64,000 nt of DNA from CAVVSQ01 sp963848825 (GTDB taxonomy: Bacteria > Planctomycetota > Planctomycetia > Gemmatales > Gemmataceae): contig CAWKFA010000001.1 in NCBI GenBank assembly GCA_963848825.1, forward strand, positions 62,001 to 126,000, in the 5' to 3' direction. Positions within the stretch are counted from its first letter, which is position 1. The number at the start of each line of letters is the position of its first letter. A program made the translations under genes and the position numbers. The notes under the pieces were generated by a model. The model had not been told where the DNA came from, made no database searches, and saw nothing but the letters and a program-made list of their open reading frames with translations. Below are positions 9,167-17,632 of this stretch, piece by piece.

Positions 9167-10417
9167 TCAGCCAAAGCTGGGTTCGCAAAGGAAAGTCGCA
9201 CGGCTCAAAGCGCAGTGCGCCAGCGGGCAAAATGAAACCCGAGTCCTTTTAAAATCAGTAGTTGCTAACGTTTCGAGAAGCCACGCGCAGGAACGCACAA
9301 TCACCTGCGTACGCGGCGGAGGCCGCAGTTCGTGTAGGATTTCAAGCATATGTCCGGTCGCAATCAGCTTGTCTTCAATAGAATCGGAGGGAATCGCCAC
9401 TCCTTCAACCGCCTGGTCGTTCCATCTGCTATCCCAGCTTCCATCGCCGCGCTGATTCGTTGTTAGGTTTGCGACCGCCATTCTCAAAAAGGCGTCAGCA
9501 TCCACGCGAGCCTGCGCGTTAAGTATCCCGTACTGAGTGTCCGCGTTAATAGTTGCGATTACGGCCCGAAGTACGTGGAGTCCAGCGCAACTTTGTCCGT
9601 TAAAGCCTCGTTTCATCAGTTCATGCAGAACATCTGAAAAAGTCGTCGTTTTTCCAAAGCGATCCGTCCAATTCTTGACCGGCGGCAAGTAGTGAGCATA
9701 GGCTTGAACAGTAAAGGGCAACTCGCTTTGCTCGAACGTAAAGTTCGCAATTGATTCGGAAAGCAAATCTCGCAAGTGAAGCCGCTCAGATTCGAGCGTT
9801 AGTACCTCATCCAGTGAAACCTTTAGACCAGCAAACGTGCAAAGACACTGATCCCTATGTGCCTCTCCGACTTCACTTTCTCCGTCTCCACGGTTTCCGG
9901 CAAGACGGTAACGCATACCATGGCGTGTGCGAATAAAGGGCGACTTGCCAAAAGCCGCTTTGGCCAAGCGCTCGTCAGTCATCAGCCGGAAAGCGTCCCA
10001 ACCAGTACGAGGTTCCGGCAGACCGGTTTCACCCAGACCGACAATCAGTATATGACACATCCGTGGTATCGAAAGTACGCCGCCTTCCGAAGCAGCGGCA
10101 AGCGTTGGAAGTCTCGCTAAAACTGGACTTAGCCCGCTCTCAACCTCTAATGTGGCGATGGGCTTACTTGGGTCAGAATGAACAACCCTCTCAGATTGCT
10201 GGGGCACGAATATGGGAAGTCTCGCTCCGCATTTGACAGCAAATGCCCCCGCAAACAAGGCTACAAGAGAACTCAGCCCAAGTATCAAGGAATAATGCCC
10301 GATAGGGCGATGTTGGCGAAATACACCCAGAGAACTAGGCGCCACATCAGATTCACCCGAGACTCGCTTGGTGGTTTCTGGATCGCCAGCAGATTGCGTT
10401 TCCACAAACGGTCCCAT
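9167..10417 (-). CDS. Membrane-anchored alpha/alpha-toroid-like protein
   Basis: A 416-residue frame with ATG 10417. A polar N-terminus is followed by one membrane helix (YSLILGLSSLVALFAGAFAV, about residues 43-62). The soluble part is helical with conserved-looking Trp, Cys and His positions (FNGQSCAGLHVLRAVIATIN, GDGSWDSRWNDQ, DKLIATGHMLEILHELRP), a pattern like the repeats of prenyltransferase/squalene-cyclase toroids. It is the first gene of the leftward operon with the Cys-rich GG protein and the C39-like pair. An alternative start in another frame (ATG 10476) suggests a frame break at the N-terminus. The last 25 residues also look out of frame. Activity unknown; the toroid fold is inferred. 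Confidence 0.5.
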   Translation of the reverse strand: MGPFVETQSAGDPETTKRVSGESDVAPSSLGVFRQHRPIGHYSLILGLSSLVALFAGAFAVKCGARLPIFVPQQSERVVHSDPSKPIATLEVESGLSPVLARLPTLAAASEGGVLSIPRMCHILIVGLGETGLPEPRTGWDAFRLMTDERLAKAAFGKSPFIRTRHGMRYRLAGNRGDGESEVGEAHRDQCLCTFAGLKVSLDEVLTLESERLHLRDLLSESIANFTFEQSELPFTVQAYAHYLPPVKNWTDRFGKTTTFSDVLHELMKRGFNGQSCAGLHVLRAVIATINADTQYGILNAQARVDADAFLRMAVANLTTNQRGDGSWDSRWNDQAVEGVAIPSDSIEDKLIATGHMLEILHELRPPPRTQVIVRSCAWLLETLATTDFKRTRVSFCPLAHCALSRATFLCEPSFG

Positions 10418-11063
10418 GGGGGCGCCTCGACAGCTTCTAAGTCCAACGTATGCAGAACGAGTGACTCGAAAGTCATTTGCGATTAGTTGGGTGTTAAGAA
10501 CACTCCCTAGGATACGTGTAATCTATCCGCGTTTCGGCCCAATGCAAGAGAAAAAATAAAAAATTTTAAAATGACTTTTTACCTATGGGTTTTATGATAA
10601 ATCCGGCCTTTTTTCGCGGCTTGCACTTGCAGGGCATCCCGAGAACGCATATTTTTTGCATGTCTATCGAGCACGCACCGTCCTTGATGAGCCAGGAACG
10701 TCCCGATTCTCTGATATGTCTCGCACCGCTCCATCGGTTGGCCAGTTCGCCGACAAGAGGCCTGCCCGACGAAAACAGCGTCTCGGCGTCGATGAATCGA
10801 CCGAGCATTTGATCGACCAGACCCAGGTGTTGGATCTGTCCGCATTCTTGAGTTGGCGAACTCCTCTGCTGGAATTTGCCAGCAAGTTCCAGGTATTTGG
10901 CCGCTTCCCAGATGAATTAACCTAAATCACCGTGCGCGATTCAGCTGCAAGGAAAAGTGTGGAAATATGTGCAGTAAAAAGCAAAAATGGGAATTCCGTC
11001 CGATAACACCCTGGGCCCAAAAGGCCGCAAGGAGGAATTCCCATAAAGGAGATTGTCCCAGCA
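10418..11063. other. Gap upstream of the C39-like operon, then flank of an IS630 remnant
   Basis: The first 140 bases are the likely promoter region of the leftward operon (A/T-rich around 10550-10580). Between 10600 and 10925 overlapping frames exist on both strands but none is convincing. At 10987-10997 and 11034-11044 an 11-bp inverted repeat (ATGGGAATTCC / GGAATTCCCAT) stands just before the IS630 remnant and may belong to that element. Confidence 0.3.
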
Positions 11064-11500
11064 TTGCCTTGGTCCGTCAAGCAAAAGATGAGCAAACGCT
11101 TTCGCAAGTGCCGGTTGGCGTCGGTGCGTGGTCGTTACCTGATTATTTTCAATCTATTACGTGGAAAAGGAGCTTACGAAACAGCAGGTATTTTAGAAAT
11201 GCATAACACCACGGTGTACCGTGTTACGGCTCGCTTTCGCGATCGTGGGGAATGCTCGCTTTGGGATGGCCGCGAAGACAATGGTGATTGCAAGCTGACG
11301 GAGGTCTATCTTGGCATTCTCGATGAGGTGGTACGTTCCACGCCCCAAAATCACGGTTGGCGACGGCCAACCTGGACCCGAGCATTGCTGGTGAAAAGCA
11401 TGCAACACAAGACGAGTGTTCGAATCAACGTGGGAACGACGAGTCGCGCCTTGGCATTGATCGATGGCGGCTTGGGGTTGGTCGTCAATCAGGCCGCATT
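11064..11500 (+). pseudogene. IS630-family transposase N-terminal remnant
   Basis: The frame encodes about 145 residues of an IS630-type N-terminus: a helix-turn-helix (KGAYETAGILEMHNTTVYRV) followed by the RFRDRGECSLWDGRED linker and a second winged-helix part (TPQNHGWRRPTWTRALLV). After about 11500 the similarity stops and the frame runs into antisense sequence of another transposase, so the DDE catalytic domain is missing. A dead fragment. It may start at the internal ATG 11089 rather than at 11064. Confidence 0.55.
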
Positions 11501-11526
11501 CCTGAGCGCACACGGTGGCACAGACG

Positions 11527-11840
11527 TTAAGGAAAAACGCATCCCCTTTTTAACAGCCGCGGGGCGGCCTTGCAGAGCGTGGAGTAATGCGGAGTTTGTC
11601 TTCGCTCAAATCGAGGTCTTCGCGGAGTTCGCGAAAATCCTTGAGCAAGACCACCAGTCCGCGATAATCGGTCTTGCAAATGGACTTGAGAACCAGCAAG
11701 GCAAAGAGTTGGTGCTGCGTGAAGTCGGTCTTGGAGAATTTCGACGAATACGCGGGAATGGCTTCTTTCGCCAGGCGATACGCCGGCCGCGCCACGGCAC
11801 GAGGCGACTTGGTCATGGGGCGAGTTGTTGAAGTAGTCAT
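11527..11840 (-). pseudogene. IS4/IS5-type transposase N-terminal remnant
   Basis: Leftward frames carry SKTDFTQHQLFALLVLKS and DYRGLVVLLKDFRELREDLD, then after a frame break PHYSTLCKAAPRLLKR. This is the N-terminal region of a DDE transposase of the IS4/IS5 group, as found repeatedly in planctomycetes, before its catalytic aspartates. It is cut off at about 11527 where it meets the IS630 fragment in the opposite orientation. No terminal repeats are evident. Confidence 0.5.
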
Positions 11841-12667
11841 GGTAGATAGTTAGATGCCGCAGCTGAAAACAAGAATTCAGGATTTCAACAGTGCAACGTA
11901 ACCGTAAAACCCTGCGAAGCGGCATAACGTTCAGCTGCATTTTCGCGCGCGGTGATTTAGGGATTTCGAGACGTTGCGTAATAACGACTTAGTATCGAAG
12001 GTCGGTGACCGCATGCCTCAGCGGCCGAACGTTAGCTCCTTATCCCGCCGTGGCTTGCAAACAGACGCATCTGCCACGCTTTTGACCGGCGGCGGGATAA
12101 GGAGCCGCTGAATGGAACCGGACCCCACAATCGTGTCCCTCCGGCCAATCTCCTTCTCGACGCGCATGGTTTAATCTCAGGAAAGGAGGTGGGTAATGTC
12201 CAAAAACAATCAGCAAGGTAAGACCAAAGGACCGTTCTGGCGTAGACAGGTGCGACGCTAGGACACCAATAGCAACTTGACGGCGCGGGGCCTTTTGCGC
12301 GGAGCAGTGGTTGTCCGAGGCGAACTTCTACTCCTCGCGGCATACGCTCCCTGGGCGGGAAGGGACGGCGGTACCGTTTGTGCCGTTGACGGTCACAACT
12401 CAGGTGCGCACTCCGACGGTGGTGGGCAACTCTGCCGGCGCGTTAGATGTCATCTTGCGATTCAAAAGCAGCCACGAAGTGGCGCCTCAAAAGCAGCCAG
12501 GCCATGGTTTGTTAGACTCTTTCCCCCGGACGTCACTGAGGCAAACGCACCGGTATCAGCTGCTTACGGCGATCCGCTGGAGCAGCCGGCTTGGCACCCG
12601 ACGCATGCAGGAGATTGGCAACCACCATGTCCGCAGTCGGCAGTCGTGAAGCCTCAGCCGACCCGGT
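11841..12667. other. Gene-poor mobile-element debris with a strong hairpin
   Basis: No supportable gene. A perfect 16-bp inverted repeat (GCTCCTTATCCCGCCG at 12035-12050 and its complement at 12090-12105) surrounds a 39-base loop. At about 12460-12510 the motif AAAAGCAGCCA occurs twice, like the multiple end repeats of IS21-type elements. The leftward frame at 12540-12667 (KPAAPADRRKQLIPVRLP before a stop) joins in frame to the target gene at 19257 once the IS21 insertion is removed, so it is the continuation of the interrupted target. Confidence 0.35.
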
Positions 12668-12694
12668 TGGTAATCGGCGCGCAATTGGGACCCA
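12668..12694. repeat. IS21 left terminal inverted repeat
   Basis: 27 bases that begin TGGTAATCGGCGCGCAATTG and are the exact reverse complement of 19230-19256. The preceding six bases CCCGGT match the six bases after the right repeat. Confidence 0.85.
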
Positions 12695-12748
12695 CATGGG
12701 CGTGAAAAGGGACCCACCTTGAAAGGGGGAAGATTACTCCAGGGAGGG

Positions 12749-12766
12749 CGGGGGGGGGTGCCGTAA
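12749..12766. repeat. Left arm of an 18-bp inverted repeat flanking the group II intron
   Basis: CGGGGGGGGGTGCCGTAA, exactly complementary to 16814-16831. The right arm begins at the first base after the predicted intron 3' end. In the uninterrupted element the arms would be 27 bases apart and form a G/C-rich hairpin downstream of istB, probably its terminator. Confidence 0.7.
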
Positions 12767-13221
12767 CGGAAGGAGGGCGTAGCCCGACTGGAGGTGCGCT
12801 GGGCATGGTTGAGCGAATGGAGGTGAAAGTCCTCTGTGGGGCCTGTCGGAGGCAACCACGAGCTGAAGGCAACTGCACGAGATGATGGAGGACCAATGCA
12901 CCGAAATCATCTTTCCCGCGAGGGCGTGTGGGATGGAAGCCGGAAGCGTACCGCAGCACCGAACCTTAGTGAACCCTCAAGTAGGCTTCCGGCCTGGGCC
13001 AGTGTGCCTTCCAACACGACGCCCGGTATCCGGCGGTGGCCAGGAAGTAGGGAGGGCGGGGGCGGCGGGATGTTGCTCAACTACCCCAGAGATCTCCTCA
13101 GGTCCGGTGACGGTAGGTCACGAGAAGGCAACGACGAGTGGCCAATGCCTGGGGAGAAGTCGGATTGTCCCATAGTAGCGGCGAAGCGGAGTAACTCCCG
13201 TGGAGCGAAGGGGATGACAAG

Positions 13222-13974
13222 TTGTCAAAGGCTGAATATCGCCAACTGACTTTCGCGTTTGCCGACAGCCCGCAAGGGGATGGTCCGGCTGCGCCCGCCG
13301 ACCTATCAGTGGGCAAGGCTTGGCTAGCGCTGAGAGCGAAGGTCAATGAGGGGAATGATTCAGCCGCCTGGACAGTCGATCTTGATCGGCTGTTGGAAGT
13401 CGGTGGCGTCTGTGTCGAACCTGGCACAGGCGTTACTGAACGTTGCGCGGAACAAGGGAGCGGCAGGCGTGGATGGACGCAGTGTCGATGAGGTCGTGGG
13501 CGCAGCGCCCCGGCTTCTACCGTACCTGCGACGTGAGCTGCTGGCGGGAACCTATCGACCTGGAGACATCCGCAGGGTTTGGATACCCAAACCTGGGGGT
13601 GGGCAAAGGGGGCTAGGTATCCCGAACGTCGTCGATCGGTGGGTTCAGCAGGCGGTTCTCCAAGTGTTGCAACCCATCTTCGAGCCGACGTTTCATGCGA
13701 GCAGTCACGGCTTTCGTCCAGGCCGAGGTGCGCAGACCGCCATCGACGAGGCGAAGAAGTACCTGGCCGAGGGATTCAGCATCACGGTCGATATTGACTT
13801 GTCAAAGTTTTTCGACCGGGTCAACCATCAGCGCCTATTGAACCGACTGGCTCAACGGGTTCCAGATGGGCGAATCCTAAAGCTGGTGCATCGGATGTTG
13901 AAGGCGAAGGTGGTTCTGCCCGACGGTACACGGATCACCACCGAGGAGGGGACTCCGCAAGGCGGTCCTCTCAC
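13222..13974 (+). pseudogene. ltrA: Group II intron reverse transcriptase, N-terminal part
   Basis: The N-terminus starts at TTG 13222 (SKAEYRQLTFAFADSPQG) and shifts frame near 13400 into ASVSNLAQALLNVARNKGAA. The RT fingers follow: RVWIPKPGGGQRGLGIPNV, HGFRPGRGAQTAIDEAKKYL, the first catalytic Asp in TVDIDLSKFFDRVNH, and EEGTPQGGPL. At that point (about 13974) coding is cut by the serine-recombinase element; it resumes at 15995. Such proteins combine reverse transcriptase and maturase activity and promote splicing and retrohoming of their host intron. The split and frame break make this copy inactive as read. Confidence 0.75.
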
Positions 13975-13976
13975 CC

Positions 13977-13994
13977 CTCCAACAATCTTGCGAA
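13977..13994. repeat. Left inverted repeat of the serine-recombinase element
   Basis: CTCCAACAATCTTGCGAA, exact complement of 15976-15993. It lies just after the last reverse transcriptase codon before the insertion. Confidence 0.65.
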
Positions 13995-15631
13995 CGGCCC
14001 CTCGCGGGGCCTGACTCAAAAGGGTGGGGGGTCACCTTGTAAACCACCCGGATTTCCTCAGTTCCCACTTCTACCTGTTTGATTAAAGCACGCAAGATAT
14101 CACGACGCGTGTTCCAGTCGGCGTCGTTCAATCCTTCTCGGACGCGGAGGGCAAACTTCTCCAATTGATCGAGGGCGGCTTCCAGATTTTGCGACTCAGC
14201 CGCATGTGCGGCGGCGGCGCTGGCTTCCTTTTCCAGTTTCGCGAGGCGCTGTTTGGCGCTTTGCATACGCGGTTCGAATTCCACGCGCTCCAAGTAGCCG
14301 TCCTGGTAAGCGTCGATCAAGCGTGTAATACCGCGTCGAACCTGAGCCATGAGACTTTGCACATGCTCCTCGGGGCGTCCAATCTTCTTACCCTGGCCAT
14401 GCAGTCGACGCTTGTACTCTTGATGCAGGCGTTGCGGATCGGCCAACAGGGCGCACACGTCGGTCCACACCGCCTTGTCCAACTGATCGGTGCGGCATTG
14501 CTTGTTCATGCAGATCCGCTGGCCCCCAAAGCGATAGGCGTCGCAGCCAACGCAACGATAATAGGCGTAGTCACGCGGCTTGCCTTTGCTGGCCGAGCGA
14601 CTCAGCGGCTTTCCGTAGTAGGCGTAGCCGCATTGTCCACAAACCAACAAACCTTGCAAAAGGTAGCGGGCGCGCGCTGGCTTTCGCGTCGGCGGCGGCG
14701 ATTCTCACCCAATTGCTCGGCGGTAGCCGCGAACATAGCTTCCGCCACCAGAGCCGGCACGGCAATTGGGATGCGCTCCTCTGCCGGTGTATCGTGGACC
14801 GAGACAGCGCACCGTGGTTGCGTTGGCTTGCCCCGTTGCGGACGCAAGCGCGGTCGCGCTGGACCGACACGCGTCTTGCCGAACTGCGCCTTACCGATGT
14901 AGGCAGGATTCTGCAAGATGCCCCATACGGTTGAACGATCCCAGTAATTCTTCCCACGCGGACTGAGAATGCCTTTCTCTTTCAGACGGCGACAGACCGC
15001 ACCGATAGAACAACGCTCCAGTGCAATCCAGGAAAAAATCAGCCGCACCACTTCCGCCTGGCTTTCGACGATCTCATAGTGGGCCTGGCCACCTCCTTCA
15101 TACTTGCCAAGGTAACGGTAGCCATAAGGCGCCCCACCAAGAACGTTGACCGAGCCGCTACGGGCGGCATGGCGTTTACCGCGCCGACTCCGTTCGAGGA
15201 TCTTGGCCCGTTCGTACTCGGCCATCATGCCTTGGACCTGCAAGAGCAGATTCTCTTCGGGTGTTTGGCCGATGGCGTGATTGAGGAACACGATGTCAAT
15301 GCCTTGTCGCTGCAATTCCTCCACCAGCAGGACCTGATAAGGATAGTTGCGCAAAGCGGTCCGGCGAATGGACATACAGGCGATCGAAGGAGCCGGCTGT
15401 GGCCTGGTCGCGAAGACGTTCCAGCGCCGGCCGTAACAACGTGCCGCCACTATAGCCTTCGTCGATAAATGTCAGTTCCGTTTCCACCTTCAGCCCATCG
15501 GCGCTAATCCGTGCCTTCAAAGCTTCCAACTGACTGGCAATCGTGCTGGCCTCGGCCCGCTGCTTCGAAGAAACTCGGGCATAGAGCGCGCCACGCCACT
15601 CTTTCGTTCCTGCCGAACGATGACTGTTCAT
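13990..15631 (-). pseudogene. Large serine recombinase (frameshifted)
   Basis: Three leftward frames form one recombinase. From ATG 15631: resolvase domain GALYARVSSKQRAEASTIAS (the Ser in RVSS is the nucleophile), ETELTFIDEGYSG, and FDRLYVHSPDR. After a break near 15340: VFLNHAIGQTPEENLLLQVQ, AEYERAKILERSRRGKR and the recombinase domain APYGYRYLGKYEGG. After another near 14640: a zinc ribbon (LLVCGQCGYAYYGK ... YRCVGC) and a long coiled coil before the end. This order matches large serine recombinases that integrate or move small elements. As read, two frame breaks disrupt it. Confidence 0.7.
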
Positions 15632-15975
15632 GATCGACCTCCTGTCGCAAGGATTTCCAGAGCATCTTGTTCCGTGTTTTCATCCCCACAATCGCACTCG
15701 CCAACGGAGCTGCCTCGCTCCGGCAACTTTTCTTGCCGTTTTCCTGTTCCCAACAAGCATTGATAAACCCCCGATAGCAAATCCTCAGACACACGCGAGG
15801 GAACAAACGAACGAACCACCGGTGGCACCGACGGCCGCGCCAAACCTTCCATGGCGGGATACCTCCTTGAAGACCGAGTAGCAAAACGCGGCCTCAGATC
15901 CCGCCTGGCTTCCATTCCTGCCCGTAGCGCGGTCGAAGCCGCGAACGAGGTATGATACTGTCCAGCTGACCAGTC

Positions 15976-15993
15976 TTCGCAAGATTGTTGGAG
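15976..15993. repeat. Right inverted repeat of the serine-recombinase element
   Basis: TTCGCAAGATTGTTGGAG, exact complement of 13977-13994, a few bases before reverse transcriptase coding resumes. Confidence 0.65.
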
Positions 15994-15994
15994 G

Positions 15995-16723
15995 AGTGCT
16001 ATCCCCGCTTCTTTCCAACGTTGTCCTGGACGAGTTGGACCGGGAGTTGGCCCGACGTGGGTTGCGATTCGTGCGTTATGCAGACGACTTCAGCGTGTTC
16101 GTTAGTAGTGAGCGGCGGGTCGGAGGGTGATGGACTCGATCCGTAAGTTCATTGAAGGGCGCTTGCGTCTGAAGGTGAACGAGGAGAAGAGTTCCGTCAG
16201 CCGTCCGAACGACCTAACCTTTCTCGGATTCCATCTGGGGAAAACCTTGGCTGGAAAGGTCTCGGTTACACCCTCGACGCGAACGGATGAACGGCTGGAT
16301 ACTCGCGTCCGGGAGCTTACGCCTCGGACGTGGGGCCAGTCCGTCGCCGCCTGCATCGAGAAAGTGAACAGTTACCTGCGGGGCTGGTTTGGGTACTTTC
16401 GGCTTTGCACCAAGGAAGGGATCAACGCTTTTGGCAAGTTCGACGCTCACATCCGGCGACGGATTCGGGCGCTGATCATTCGCCAAAAGAAACGCCGTCG
16501 GCATCTCTACCGTCATCTCTTGGCCCGTGGCGTCCCTGGAGGACTGGCGGCGAAAACTGCTTTCGACCGACGTGGTATTTGGCGCCGCAGTGCCAGCTTC
16601 GGGATACATAAAGCGTATTCCAACGCCTGGTTTGCGGACCGCCTGCTATCGCTGAAAGACGAATGGCAGCGGTTGCATCCTCCTGAGCAGGTTTCGTACC
16701 AACAGCACCTGCTGTTCGAGTGA
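15995..16723 (+). pseudogene. ltrA: Group II intron reverse transcriptase, C-terminal part with maturase domain
   Basis: Reading resumes with LSPLLSNVVLDELDRELARR and the catalytic motif FVRYADDFSVFV. A one-base break near 16110 (adding one G restores SERAGRRVMDSIRKFIEGRL) leads into the thumb and maturase domain: LKVNEEKSSVSRPNDLTFLG, RGWFGYFRLCTKEG and a basic C-terminus. There is no H-N-H endonuclease domain after the maturase region, as in class C intron proteins. The two parts together would make a protein of normal size, about 450-500 residues. Confidence 0.7.
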
Positions 16724-16741
16724 GCGGAACAACGACTTGAA

Positions 16742-16772
16742 GAGCCGGATGTGTGACCCACCAGTCCGGTTC
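16742..16772 (+). ncRNA. Group II intron domain V
   Basis: GAGCCGGATGTGTG...CAGTCCGGTTC forms an 8-bp stem with the AGC catalytic triad at its base. It sits 40 bases before the intron 3' end, after the reverse transcriptase stop, where domain V belongs. The upper helix is shorter than the usual 34-base form. Confidence 0.6.
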
Positions 16773-16813
16773 CGTGAGAGGTCCAGGGGCGAGAGCCCCT
16801 GGGCCTACTCGAC

Positions 16814-16831
16814 TTACGGCACCCCCCCCCG
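16814..16831. repeat. Right arm of the inverted repeat flanking the intron
   Basis: TTACGGCACCCCCCCCCG, exact complement of 12749-12766. It begins at the first base of the 3' exon. Confidence 0.7.
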
Positions 16832-16861
16832 CCGCGAAAACTTCCCCCCCGGCCTAGGTTT

Positions 16862-17632
16862 CTAGTTCTTTTTCCTCTTGGCCTTCATCGACTCGCGGAA
16901 GCGGTAACTTTCGCCATTCATCTCGAAGATGTGGCAATGGTGTGTCAAACGGTCCAATAATGCGGCGGTCATGCGCTCGCCGTGAAAGACCTGGCCCCAG
17001 TCGCTGAAAGCCAGGTTGCTGGTCAGCATCAAGCTGCGGCGTTCGTAGCGGTCAGCGAACACTTGAAAGAGCAATTCGGCGCCGCCACGGCTGAACGTGC
17101 GGTGTCCGAGCTCATCACAGATCAACAGTTCGACATGGTCCAGTTGTCCCAGGTAGCGGTCCAACTGGTACTGCTTCTGCTTCTCTTCAAGAAGATTGAC
17201 CAGGGCCGCGGCCGTGAAATAACGAACCCGGAGCGACTCACGGCAGGCGGCCAAACCTAAGCTGATAGCCAGGTGGGTTTTGCCCGTGCCCACACTGCCC
17301 ACCAGGCAACAGTTGGCATGCTGCCGGATCCATTCGCAGCGGGCCAATTCCAGAATCTTCGGCTTGTTGAGCGTGGGCAGGGCCGAGAAATCGTAGCTGT
17401 CCAGTTCCTTGAGCACCGGGAAGCCGGCATTCTTGATGCGTGCCGTCAATGCATTGGCCGAGCGCGCCGCCAGTTCCAGCTCCGTCAGCCGCAGCAGATA
17501 GTCTTCGAAGGTCTGGTTGCTGGCCGCCGCATCGCGGGCCAGCTTGTCGTGCTCGCCCAGCATCGTCGGTAAACGCAGGCTCTTCAGGTTGGCACGTAAC
17601 AGGGGATTGGGACTCGTGGTCATCGCGAACAT
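16862..17632 (-). CDS. istB: IS21-family helper ATPase IstB
   Basis: A 256-residue AAA+ protein. Walker A is CLVGSVGTGKTHLA (about residues 107-120), Walker B is VELLICDELGH, sensor I is SLMLTSNLAFSDW. The N-terminal part (NLKSLRLPTMLGEHDKLARD) is the DnaC-like adapter. The C-terminus ends RLTHHCHIFEMNGESYRFRE, the family signature. IstB binds DNA and ATP and stimulates the IstA transposase. The ATG 17632 overlaps the end of istA as is usual. This gene appears intact. Confidence 0.9.
   Translation of the reverse strand: MFAMTTSPNPLLRANLKSLRLPTMLGEHDKLARDAAASNQTFEDYLLRLTELELAARSANALTARIKNAGFPVLKELDSYDFSALPTLNKPKILELARCEWIRQHANCCLVGSVGTGKTHLAISLGLAACRESLRVRYFTAAALVNLLEEKQKQYQLDRYLGQLDHVELLICDELGHRTFSRGGAELLFQVFADRYERRSLMLTSNLAFSDWGQVFHGERMTAALLDRLTHHCHIFEMNGESYRFRESMKAKRKKN

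Larger units (their letters stand above)
13975..16000 (-). mobile_element. Serine-recombinase element inserted in the reverse transcriptase gene
   Basis: About 2.0 kb separates GGPL (to 13974) from SPLLSNVVLDEL (from 16001) of one reverse transcriptase. The insert carries a single large serine recombinase on the minus strand. An 18-bp perfect inverted repeat lies at its edges: CTCCAACAATCTTGCGAA at 13977-13994 and the complement at 15976-15993. Boundaries are set by where reverse transcriptase coding stops and resumes and are good to a few bases. Confidence 0.65.
12794..16813 (+). mobile_element. Group II intron, interrupted by a serine-recombinase element
   Basis: The 5' end GTGCGCTGGGC (12794) fits the GUGYG consensus. 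It is followed by structured RNA sequence (GGAGGTGAAAGTCCTC, GCCTGTCGGAGGCAACC) for about 430 bases, then the reverse transcriptase gene, then a domain V-like hairpin (16742-16772), a domain VI-like hairpin (CCAGGGGCGAGAGCCCCTGG) and a 3' end in AC at 16813. The intron lies in the opposite orientation to istAB and sits at the edge of a hairpin, a target type used by class C introns. The reverse transcriptase is split by about 2.0 kb of foreign DNA, so the intron should not be able to move by itself. Confidence 0.75.

Noticed and set aside
11064..11831. A full-length 255-residue IS630 transposase
   Set aside because: Only the first 145 residues fit; the rest is antisense to an IS4/IS5-like fragment.
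12277..12705. 142-residue plus-strand ORF
   Set aside because: Composition is low-complexity Pro/Arg/Ala, it has no family, and it overlaps the IS21 end repeat and the opposite-strand istA continuation.
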